This document shows, piece by piece, positions 10,885-23,284 of a stretch of DNA of 64,000 nucleotides. Source of the stretch: Paragorgia papillata (Eukaryota; Cnidaria; Anthozoa; Scleralcyonacea; Coralliidae); assembly GCA_035771165.1 (NCBI GenBank), contig JAWNZC010000347.1, positions 966,501 to 1,030,500 of the forward strand, read 5' to 3'. The position numbers were made by a program, and so were the translations under genes. The notes beneath the pieces were generated by a model. That model was not told the origin of the DNA. It did no database searches and saw only the letters and a list, made by a program, of their open reading frames with translations. How positions within the stretch are numbered: position 1 is the stretch's first letter; each line of letters starts with the position of its first letter.

Positions 10885-13800
10885 ATGGCCTCGTCTACGC
10901 AGAAATGCGAACCCATCGATCTTGGGAGTCAGGCGAGCGACATTCCGGTAGGAGATATTCTGATCTGTGGGAAGCCTGCTGGAAGGCGTAAAGCCCTAAT
11001 CAAACGAGTTTACGAGAACGTAAGTCATCGCAAGTTGGCAGTCACGCTATCTCAGCGAGCCGCTCTGAATAGTTTCCCAAAAATATCATGTACCGTGACA
11101 AAGTTAAAACTTGTTTAAAACACTCATGAAACCTTTATTTTATTAATTTGGGTGTTCGAACGACCGCCACAGAAGTTCTGACTGCCAACTTGTGATGACT
11201 TGCGTTCTCGTTTGATTATAGGGTCTAAAATTGAGTCGATTTTATAAGGGGTTACAACGCTTTCAACGTGTTCAAGCATGTTGAACGAAAATTTGAACAT
11301 GTTCAAATTTCGTTCAACACCATTCAACAACGTTCAACATCATTCAACAGACAACATGTTGAATCACGATGTTGAACGAAATGTTGAAAGCGTTTGGCCA
11401 GGCCTATTATTCGTGTGTTGAATTGGTTATACGTCGCAGGTTATTCGTCGAATAAAATTCAAACAATTCAAATTCGTCTGAATCAAATTCGTCTATTGTG
11501 CGACGTTTATCGCAGACCTAATACGGAACCGAAATATAGCTGTGTTATAAATATGTGTAGTAATTTCTGGTAGTGTGGTGGCTGTTCCGGCAATACAGGG
11601 ATACTTCATGCTTTATTGTCCGTGAATGTAGTTCAGTTTTTTACAGAAAGTATTTATAATTGTAGACTGTAGTCGGGTATTTTTGGGAGTCAAGCACTTA
11701 GGGAGTCAAGCACTTATATGATGTAGTTGGGGTTCAAGGAATATGACATGGTAAAATGCAAATTCTATAAATTAACCTGTTTGTACAGACACAATATGGT
11801 ATAGTGTATATAGAAAATAATATTACGCAACACAACTCTCACAGGCTTGTTACAACATGCATTCACTACAGGTGTGTGGCAAGTCTGTGGACAAGTTGTA
11901 AAATTAATTTGAGTGTTGTGTTGTGGTACAATTACTACTCAAATCAGTAGAGCGAGAAGTGTCAGTTTCAGAATCCAAAGTGTCAGTTTTATTAACCGCG
12001 GATCAATATTAAAGCAATCACGAGGTGCTTACTTTGTGTTTCGCGCACGAATTTGTTATTCTTTGACCCTGACCCTGAAAACACCCTAATCTAATCCTGA
12101 TCCTAATCCTAACCCTGATCCCAACCCCAATCCTTACCCTAATCCTAACCTCAATCCTAACCCTAATGCATATTCGTGCGCGAAACACAAAGTAATAACC
12201 TTAACTTGTAAACAAGCCATCACGTGGTACATAAGAATACACCTCGCGATTGCTTTGAAATTGATCTGCGGTTAACGAAACTGTCGCTTCGGAAGCGATG
12301 AAAACATCGTCTATGTCTCGCTCTACTGATTTGAGTAGTACAACTGTTTTTTAATTATTGCTTAACCCATGCATTTCTGTCAGAGCTGGTTGAAAATAGC
12401 CCCTTTATAGTTTTACTCTACAGGCGTAAAAATGCACAGGCTGTTTAACAGCCTGTGCATTTTTACGCCTGTAGAGTAAAACTATAAAGGGGCTATTTTC
12501 AACCAGCTCTGACAGAAATGCATGGGTTAAGCAATAATTAAAAAACAGTTGTACCTCAAAGAACATCTGCGAAGGAGGCTAGCTGTTACCATGATAATTA
12601 TGTTATTGTTAATATGTTAATATATTCTTGTGACATGTACATATGATTAATTGGTTAACTGTAAAACGCGTGATCTCTGCTGGAGGTCTGACACTTGACT
12701 TTTGAGCGTTTTGTGTATCTTCAGATTTTATACGTGTTATTTATATCAGATTGTGTTGAATAAATTAACAACTTATACAAGGTTGATGACTTCAACAGAC
12801 TGGTGACAAGTTGTTCCAACAACCTGTTACTGCTCTGCATTCGACAAGTTGTTAACAGGTTGATGCTAACAAGGTTGTAGTAGCTTCTTGAATGAACAGC
12901 ATTGTTACAACCGTTAACAGCCTGTTGCAAACACATCCTGTTGACAAGCTGTGAGATTTTTATGTGTGTAGTTGCAAGGGATTCATTCTATACTAGCTTC
13001 TGAGAGAGAATCTGTGAGAGCTGCTACATCATCATACAAGTAGTTGTCTATTTTGATGGCTACTTCTCTAAGAGAAGTGGGTTCCACTCGTATCCCTGAT
13101 CAGTTTATGGTGTGCAGAACCCCACCCCGTTTGCTTGGTATGCCTCTGATCATAGCTGTGAAAAAATGATATCTTTTGTTTGTCAACTTAATGGCTTTGT
13201 TTTGATACTTTAGGATTCAACTGCAAAGAGAAGTAATTTCTCTGAGGAACTGATGGAGTCTTATGATGGTGTAACAACTGTTTACGAATGCTATCTAAGA
13301 GGAGCGAAAGTGTCAGGTTGAATTATATTAGTGTTTATACAATAAGCTAAATGTTTTGCACGTTTTCATTGGTCGAGAGCCATGATCTATTACTGGACAG
13401 ATGCACGGATTTCGTCACAACTTGTTCTGATTGCTGTGAAGCAATGAAAATCGCCACTCCAATGTCACAAACCAATCATATTGCTTGTTTTGTATAGATC
13501 ATGGATCACGTCAGATGGCGTGCTTCATCTTTTTCAATGCCCCGGAAGTTCGTCGGGAAATTCAATGAATCTTATCAAAAGTTGTTTTTTTAAACTTTTT
13601 TATTGTATAAAACAAATAGATTCCATGTTTCCGTTGTCTGTTCAGTTATAGATGCACAGAGGACGTCACAACGTGGTAAGAACATCACTCGACTGCGTCT
13701 CGTGGGCCACTTTTTTGTTCTTACCACGTTGTGACGTCATCTGTGCATCTATAACTGAACAGACAACGGGAAAATGGAATCTATTTGTTAAATAGATAAT

Positions 13801-16800
13801 TGTTATGTCGAAGAGGCTCTGATTAGGGGCTAGCGCTGTTCTAACATTGTTGTACCCTGCGAGCAGAGCCTTCTTTTCCTTATTTCTTCGCTGAGATCGA
13901 GGAAGAAAAGTAGGCAATGCTGTATTCGTGACTGGTTTCCATTGCGCATGCATGTCAGTTGCTTGGTTACAATCTCGAACCCAATCCCAATCAGAGCAGA
14001 AAACGAAACGAGAACCGGTTAAACGGGTCTTAAACGCGAGTTACTTCGTCCTAAATATTGGACGAAGCCAAACACGAATACAGCAGAGCCTACTTTTCTT
14101 CCTCTCTCTCGCGAAGAAATAAGAAAAAGAAGGCTCTGCTCGCAGGGTAGGGTGTAGGGACCGGGGGGCAGAGGGGCGTGTGCTCCCCCAACTTCGTCAT
14201 AAAATGCTCTTTTTCCAATACCGAAAAGTGCCCTTTTTATGATAAAATGTGTGCTTCAAGTGTTCTTTGGAGTCGGGGAGGGGGACAATATTAGCAAAAA
14301 GTAGATTTAATTGTTTATTTTAAACTTTAATAGCCACAGGGGGTGATGGGGTTTTTTCGTGCTCCGTATTGGGGTAATCTAATTATTCGTTCTTCGTTCA
14401 GTCATCTTTTTATTAAACGTTTTTGTTCCTGTCATGGATGGCGTGCATCGGGCTTGTGGTGCATTTAATATCCGTTTTCCGTTTTCAACAGCATTTTAAG
14501 TCTGTTATTTATCGTTACTAGACTTGCTGGACGACATATTCCGTCATTATTGACATTATTTGTGCATTCATCTGGATTTCATCCCCCCCCCCCAAAAAAA
14601 ATGGTCATAAGGGACCATAAGGGATCATAGTGTACATTGCTAGACGTCATCAGCATGGTCATGGTATTTCTCATGCTTCAGGATTAGTACCCCCCCCCCC
14701 CATTACCCCCCTCATAAGATCTAGAATTTAATTTTCCAGGGGGCATGCCCCAAAGCCCCTAGTATAGTGGTTGTCCACCCAACCATTTTGTCCCTGGTCT
14801 CAGTTGTCTCTGCAGGCCTGGTTTTCGAGCAACGTAGTACCAATGGGACATGAAAGAGAATTGTCACACATGAATGAACTAACATAATTTATCTAGGGGA
14901 TGCACAATGTCTTGGAACACAATCAGATGGCTCATACACTTGGATTACATATAATCAGGTGAAAAGTAAAATTTTGAATGTTCCATTAATGATCAATACC
15001 ATATTGTACAGTTCACACAATTGCATGCAACTCTACTGAGTAAACACAATGGCCAAATTCAATCTATTCGATCAATCTAATCAATCAATCTAATCAATCA
15101 ATCAATTAACCAATCAATCAATTTGTTAATCCATCAATCAATCTAGTATCCATTTATCTATCATATCTATCCATTCATCAATCAATCAATCAATCAGTCA
15201 ATCATTCAACCCATCCATCCATCCACCCTCTCTCCCACACATCCACCCCTCCCACCGACCCACCCCTCCCTCTCACCCACCCACCCCACCCTCTCACCGA
15301 CCCACTCATCCCTCCCACCCATGATCCACCCCACCCATCCACCCATCCCTCCTGGCCCTCCATCCATCATCAAATCAATCAATCAAATTATTATTTGCCT
15401 TTTATTAGGTGCTTGAGAAAGCAGCTGACTTTGGTTCGGGATTACTTCATCTTGGCTACGATTCTTCACCTGAAACTTTCGTTGGTATTTATGCCGCAAA
15501 TAAAGTTGAGGTATGTTTTTCAGGGCATGTCGAGAATAAACGTTCCTGATTGGTTGTCGTGCGTACGGGAAAAAGCGCGGGGAAACATTTTTTGAAAAGA
15601 AAGAAAGAAGGAAAAACACTCGCCGAAAACAAAGCAAACAAATGGTATTTAAAACTGATCTGTGGCGACATTTGAAGATTACTAGATCTAGAGGCCTTTC
15701 CTGTCCGAATCGGTCTTTGGCGATTTTATTCACCTCTGGGGAAGCCCTCCCACAATTATATCTCTTTAAGCAAAAAAAAACCCCGATAAACAGAAGACAC
15801 TTCCTGACAATGTAATGTACGTTGATTCCAAGCCGTGTTTATGTATCATTATTTCGATGGAGCACGCCAAACTCCTATTGACCCCGTTATTGGTTCGTTA
15901 TTGAAGCTTGCCTCTGTGGGTAGTCCCTGCCATTTCTTGGCGAAATTTAACTTGTAAATAAATTAAAAAGTAGATAAAGACTGTTACCTAAATATTGCCC
16001 TTAAATATTGACAAAATGAACCGGGCAGCTTTCTTGCCGATAAATATACAGAATATCATAAATTTTAACTTAATTTCGGCCTTCTTTTCTTTGTGTAAAC
16101 GTCAGTACAGTAACACGTTTTACTGTGATGAATGGCTTTGCCAGCTGAAACCAGCAAATCTTAAAACTGTTGAACTGAGAATGTTTGCTAGTGACAGCAA
16201 ATCTTCAAAAGATTCCGGCTAGTCACTTGCGATTGAATGGATTTGCTAGTCGTTAGCGAATCTTCAAAACCTTTGAAGTATTTGTTTGAAGTATTTGCCA
16301 AGTGTTTGTTTGTTTTTTTAAAATTTAATCTCAGCAGTTAACTTTTTCCTTTGCAATATCCCGGCGAAAACACTGCCTGTACAGCACTCCTTTTTTTTCG
16401 TAGTACTGTATATAGTTTACCGAAATACATAAGCGACGCTACTACATTCATCGGGTTTTTCATAACTACTGCTTTTTCTTAACATTATTTTCAGTGGATA
16501 TTAACGGACGTTGCTTGTCAGACATATTCTATGGTCTCTGTTCCACTCTATGACAGTTTAGGTTCTGATGCGTGTACTTACATTATAAATCATGGTGAGT
16601 ACGTGATTGCGGTTCTCCTCTCGTTCGTTCGTTCGTTCGTTCGTTCGTTCGTTCCTTCCTTCCTTCCTTCCTTCCTTCCTTCCTTCCTTCCTTCCTTCCT
16701 TCCTTCCTTCCTTCCTTCCTTCCTTCCTTCCTTCCTTCCTTCCTTCCTTCCTTCCTTCAATCCTTCCTTCCTGCCTTCCTTCCTTCCTTCTTTCCTTCCT

Positions 16801-16820
16801 TCAATCCTTCCTTCCTGCCT

Positions 16821-16888
<68 letters not shown>

Positions 16889-19800
16889 GCCTTCCTTCCT
16901 TCCTTCCTTCCTTCCTTCCTTCCTTCCTTCCTTCCTTCCTTCCTTCCTTCCTTCCTTCCTTCCTTCCTTCCTTCCTTCCTTCAATCCTTCCTTCAATCCT
17001 TCCTTCTTTCTTTCTTGCCTTCCTTCCTTCCTTTTTTCGTTCGTTCGTTCGTTCGTTCGTTCGTTCGTTCGTTCGTTCGTTCGTTCGTTTGTTCGTTCAT
17101 TCGTAACCTCCCTCCCTCCCTCCCTCCCTCCCTCCCTCCTTCTTTCCTTCCGTTTTTACTTCCTTCCTTCCTTAATGATTTTACAAAATTGGTCTTTACG
17201 TATTTTCAGCCGAAATTGCAGTCATCGTGTGCGATGCCAACAAATTCGATATTTTGCTGGAGAAGGCCGACAAATGTCCTACGTTAAAACATATAATCAA
17301 AATTGGAGACATTGAGGCAGAAGACAAAACGAAATTTACAGGATATGGAATTACTATAATGTCATTCTCGGAAGTGGAGGTAACTAAATTATACTGCTGT
17401 CTATCTACTAATAATATGTCTATGCATTTACACGTATGATTTAAACTCACTTGTGCCTTCTATTTATTTTATAGGAACTAGGAAGAGAAAATCGTCAGGA
17501 AACGAAAGTGAGTTAATGCCATATGCTGTCGTAAAAAATTTCGACCCTGCAAGATCCTGTAAACTAGTTCTGCAAAACCACTTGATGCCATACGCGCCCC
17601 TCCTTCCCATCCTCCTCTTCCCTTCCTCCCCTCCCTTCCCTTCCTCCCCTCCCTTCCCATCCTCCTCTTCCCTTCCTCCCCTCCCTTCCCTTCCTCCCCT
17701 CCCTTCCTCCCCTCCCTTCCTCCCTCCCCTCCCTTCCCATCCTCCTCTTCCCTTCCCATCCTCCTCTTCCCTTCCTCCCCTCCTCTTCCCTTCCTCCCCT
17801 TCCCTTCCCATCCTCCTCTTCCCTTCCTCCCCTCGCTTCCAGCGTTCTTCTCTTCTCATCCTCTCTTCTTCGCCCCTTTTCTCTTGTTTTATCTTGACGT
17901 CGCAATAGTCAATATGGTCTGGGAATGAGAATTATTTTATGTACTGTTTAATAAACGAGCAGGAGTGTTTTATCAGATATAAAGACACGAGGCGAAGCCG
18001 AGTGTTTTTATATCTGATAAAACACGAACTGCGAGTTTATTGAACGGCTTCAAAAACGAACCACTTGGTAACTTCATTGGCGTAGTGAGTTTGAAAAAAT
18101 AACCTTGTCTAAGCCGAGAAAATCAAAGCTAAAGTTTATGTAAATCAGGAGGTATATCTTTATCACATATAAAGACACGATACGGTCATGATTTTCGTTT
18201 GTGTTTTCCTCATGAATTATTAATGAGTTTTTGAAACTTGTTTATTAATTGTCACTCGTTTATTTTATGCGAAAGCTTTCTCATACAAAACTAGTCACTC
18301 GCAATTTTCTTATATTTTGACAGCCATCCAAGCCAGACGATCTTTATACAATTTGCTTTACAAGTGGTACAACAGGTACGTCGGGGATAGGATAGGATAG
18401 GATAGGATAGACAAGACAGTTTTATGATGAGTTGTACGTATACAAGTAGTGTATGTAGTCATAGTCAATCAAGATATGGTCTGGAAACTCAGCTAGAATC
18501 TTTGGTCTATCTTTTTGTTCGCATTTTTGTGCACGGTCATTGAACCCATTGTATTTTAGTATAATGAACGAATTGTCCAATAGCAACGTTTCAGTTCAAT
18601 CACTCAACCGTGCTATTTAAATATTAATAAACCTAAAACAAAGGATGTGCACGGTGTAAGGTACGGTTCAACATAAAATCACTGCTCATTATAGACGCTT
18701 TGAAGTTTGCCGAGTTTCCAGACCATATCTCGATTCAGGGGCGCAACTAGAAAATTTCGAGGGCAGGGGTTGAACGCAAAAAAAGGGCAAAGTCGTTCAG
18801 TATTCTAAACAATTTGGGACTAGAAGCCAGTGGCGTGGGGAGCAGAGATTCTAGGGGGTCCGGGGGCATGCTGCCCCGGAAAATATTTGAATTTTGGGTC
18901 TCTGAAACGGTATTTCCTGCATTTTGAGGACGCTTTTCTCGTATTTTCGGTTGCGGAAATTTTTATTTTGGTCTCGCATTATTTAAAATTTATCATAATT
19001 ATATTCAGCCTAGCTGACGCCCGGGCCCACTGCTAGAAGCCTCTGAGTCTCGCCCGATTTGCGGAGAATTGTATTGCGTACAACAGACGATTAATTATCT
19101 GTTTATCTAATGTCTAACCTAGTATTAGAGGTCTCACAAAAAGGGCAGGGGTTGCAACCCAACCCCCCTCTAGTTGCGCGCCTGCGATTGACTATGATGT
19201 AGTTCGTTTGCGAGCTTGATATAATACTCTTTTTACTGCCAGACTTTGCTTGCATGTTAGTATAATTGTTTTGAATGCATGACTGATCAAGAATTATAAT
19301 ACATTTTTTCCAAATCCTTGATTGTAATTGGTCAGAACGTTGGTGAGAATTCTCGATATCTGCACTTTATATTTGCCGCTGTAATTGTCAAATTCTGATC
19401 CCACAATGCTACCAGTAGTTTCTGGAGGTATTATCTGTGGGGAAAAGGTAATTCTTGATATAAAAAAAGTCCAATAATAAAGGCCTATTAAGTATTAACC
19501 TCGTTTTCTCGGTCTGTATGGGAAAGTATTTGCCTGAGGTTTTCGTACAGACCGAGCGACGAAGGAGCGAGGTTTGTGCGAAAGAAACCGAGGGCAAATA
19601 CTTTCCCGTATACAGACCGAGAAAACGAGGTTAACAAGCTGCCTTTTATTATATAGCTTTTGGTTTGTTTTCTTATTTGTTTTTAGTTCTACGTTTGTCT
19701 CGATCAGATGTCGCTGTTCATTGTAGTTCTTTGAACTTGTTCGTTTCGCTTCACGTGCGCCGTTAGGCGTAATGACCCGAAAACAAGTCCAGCCATATAG

Positions 19801-22699
19801 TAATTGTTTATTATCTAGACCTTGGTCATTGTTATCCACTTTGGCAGATAACTTTGACCTCGGTCTGGATAATTCTTAATATCATGCTCAGCCTCATCAA
19901 TAATTGTTTATTAGTTACTGATGCTCAGACGGAGAGCTAAGGTTTCAAATTGATAGTCATATGTGCTTTCAGGTCAGCCGAAGGGAGCCGTGCTTACCAA
20001 CAGGAACGTGGTCGCTAACGTCACAGGCTTTCTCGTGCATTTTGAAAAGGTGTGTTAGTAAATTTCAACAGCACAATTACTTGGACTCCGAAGAAGCTGC
20101 GTGTCTGTGTGTCTTTTTGTTTGTTTCTTTCGGATGCAAATCAATCAAATCATGCTCTATGGAAAAAGAAACTGAACAAAGCAAAATTAATGCTTAAAGA
20201 ATTAAATTATTTGGAACCTCAATCTTTTACAGAGTTATTCAATATAAAAACGTGATATAACAAAAGTGTTTGTGTGTATGTTTGTATGTATGCATGTTTG
20301 TTTGTTTGTGTGTCTGTTTGTCTGCGTGTTTGTGTGTGTTTATATGCGTGTTCGTGTCTCTGTTTGTCTGCGTATTCGTGTCTCTGTTTGTCTGCGTGTT
20401 CGTGTCTCTTTTTGTCTGCGTGTTCGTGTCTCTGTTTGTCTGCGTGTTTGTTTGTTTGTTTGTTTGTTTGTTTGTTTGTTTGTTTGTTTGTTTGTTTGTT
20501 TGTTTGTTTGTTTGTTTGTTTGTTTGTTTGTTTGTATGTCTGTTTGTCTGTGTGTTCGTGTTTCTGTTTGTCTGCGTGTTTGTCTCTGTTTGTCTGCGTT
20601 TTTGTGTGTCTGCGTGTTGGTGTGTCTGTGTCTGCGTGTTGGTGTCTCTGTTTGTCTGCGTGTTCGTGTCTCTGTTTTTCTTCGTGTTCGTGTTCGTGTC
20701 TCTGTCTGCGTGTTTGTGTGTTTGTGTGTTTGTTTGTTTGTTTGTTTGTTTGTTTGTTTGTTTGTTTGTTTGTTTGTTTGTTTGTTTGTTTGTTTGTTTG
20801 TTTGTTTGTTTGTTTGTTTGTTTGTTTGTTTGTTTGTTTGTTTGTTTGTCTGTCTGTCTATATATCTATTTGTCTTTATGTCTGCGTGTCTGTGTATCTG
20901 TTCGTAAAATCCTCAATGATGATCTATACACTTTAATGTATGAAACTAAATTTCAACTTCAAATCTCATGCAAACTAAATTTCAACTTCAAATCTCATGC
21001 AAACTAAATTTCAACTTCAAATCTCATGCAAAAACCGTGACTATTTGTTTTTAATTTTCAGAATGGGCAATCACTTGATGCAAGTGAAGTGCATATCTCG
21101 TATTTGCCTCTACCGCACATGTACGAAAGGATTGCACAGGTCAGTCAACTTATGGTGGACGGTTGGGAAAGAAAGATGGATATCTCACACAGGAGCCGGG
21201 TTTCCATTCTCAAACCCATCTTCAAACAATGGTCTTTAGAGAAGCTTGTAGGATGGGCAGTAATACTGGAGCTCTCGTCGGGTGGTACCGGTGTGGGTGG
21301 GAACTCTGCAGAGACTCTGCTCCAGTGAACCCTTCCCCATTGAGGGGCTAAGGGGGGCGTTCTGGAAGTCATTAAACTAACCGTGATTTCTTTAAATTGT
21401 AAAACTTATCACTCTTGCGTTTTAACCGCCGTTGTCCTCCTAGCATCTTAAAGTCCCTAATATCTTCTTTCCCACGTCTATAACACTTTAAAATACTTTA
21501 ACGAGTACACCTTCAGTTATACTAAGACTAACGAATGGACGTTCATTGTGCCCAAATGACTTTAAGAATGCGGACTAACGTTATAACCAGTAGCTGCCAT
21601 ATTAATTGTACTGAAATGCTTAAAGTGTCTCACATATATTCAAGTGTTGTGCTGGTGTAAGTGTTGGTCGTTAATCTCCCCTGTTTTAATCTCCAGATCT
21701 GTTGTTCGAAGGATAATCTCGATAACAACGTTTGATTAGGATAAGGATTAGGATATTTTTACTGTTTACGTTCCTGCTGATACTAATGACAAGGCTGCTT
21801 GCATGGTTAAGTGATCTACCTGCAGTCCCACCATTGCCTGAGCTTCCGATTATTTTAGCTAGTAATTATTGGGCTGCTGTTCCTTATTTCTGGCCATGGT
21901 TTTACGTAGCTTTGTTTTGCAGGCGGGGCTTCGCTGTGTTGGCGCAAGCAGTGGATTCTATCGAGGAGATGTGAAACTGCTTTTAGAGGACCTACAACTG
22001 TTAAGGTATTAAATATGGTCTTTGTTCACATTAATATTATGTAACTATGACGAGAAACACCGTTAGGCCTCGTTTGCACGAACCCTTCAGGGTTCAAAAC
22101 AATCTCGTTCCCAGAGCCCACGTTCCCCACCCGGGAAACGAGAGACTCTGGGATAATCCGTTTCACATCGATATTTCATTGGCTGATGAACACAGTGAAC
22201 TCTATATAACTCTTCTTCCGGATAACAAGAATGTCAAGAATCCTGTGATGGCGTGAACGGATTATCCCAGAGCCTCTCGCATTGAACTTTAAGTCTTCTT
22301 ATAGTTCAATGGCCTCTCGTTTCCCGCCCGCGGGGTAAGGGGAACGTGGGCTCTGGGAACGAGATTGGCACAGGTGACACAACCTAGATGACATCATAAG
22401 GCATCTCATTTGCATGTTACAAAAACCTGAATAACTCTGGAACATGATGAGATATTGATTTAACCATTTAACAAGAACGCTATACTTCCTCATACGGAAA
22501 GTACTTCTAGATAAAATCAAAATTGAATAGAAGATTTTTCATCTTACTGCCCCTTTAAAAGGTATATTGAAGTCAAATCACTGCTGTAGAGAATAGTTTT
22601 CCGACTGCCTCAACCGAGAATCGAACCCAAAATCTCTGGTTTAACGTACCAGCGCTCTACCACTGAGCTATTTGGGACTCCCAGCTTCTTCTTATTCTT

Positions 22700-22745
<46 letters not shown>

Positions 22746-23247
22746 TCATTAATAATTCATGAGGAAAATTCAAAAGAAATTAAGGTTTAATCAATGTCTG
22801 TTTACCACGGTACATAACTGATATCAGTGTCTGCAAATGTGATACAGAACTGTTTAATAAAACATCGGTTCTGTATCACATGTACAGACACTGATATCAG
22901 TTCTGTAGCAAGTGTACAGACACTTCGCATTCAACTATCTTGAGTAAGGTACGCTGGTAGCGTGACTAGCGTCACTAACGGCTATTTATGACACGTCACT
23001 TAGAATATAAAATGTGGGACTAATACAAAATCAAAGCGCATGCTCACGTCAGTAATTTAATAATCATAGCCTATTAAACCTTACCTCGAAGGTTTATCAG
23101 CTCTTAACATGATGTATTTTTCGCTAACTTAATAGACGTTTTAGAAGTAATTTACAGAATTCGTGTCCGTTCTGTATCGGACTCACTCGGCTTCGTCTCG
23201 TGTCTGTATACCCCGATACAGAACGGCTACTCATTCTGTAAATAGTA

Positions 23248-23284
<37 letters not shown>

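Larger units (their letters stand above)
18461..19196. mobile_element. MITE family D, copy 1, interrupted by two nested elements
   Basis: The ends are ATAGTCAATCAAGATATGG and CGATTGACTAT. The uninterrupted copy at 49808-50107 shows the full 300-bp structure and a 9-bp duplication. Here the flanks (TATGTAGTC / GATGTAGTT) are an imperfect version. The interior is split at 18735 by another transposon. ACSL intron 8. Confidence 0.85.

Noticed and set aside
16531..17315. Long open frames rich in FLPS/FVRS and KEGR repeats
   Set aside because: Produced by stop-free tetranucleotide arrays in ACSL intron 5; only 16495-16594 and 17210-17379 are exonic.
20266..21007. CLFV-repeat frames up to 245 codons
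   Set aside because: Translation of (TTTG)n in an intron, open in three frames at once.
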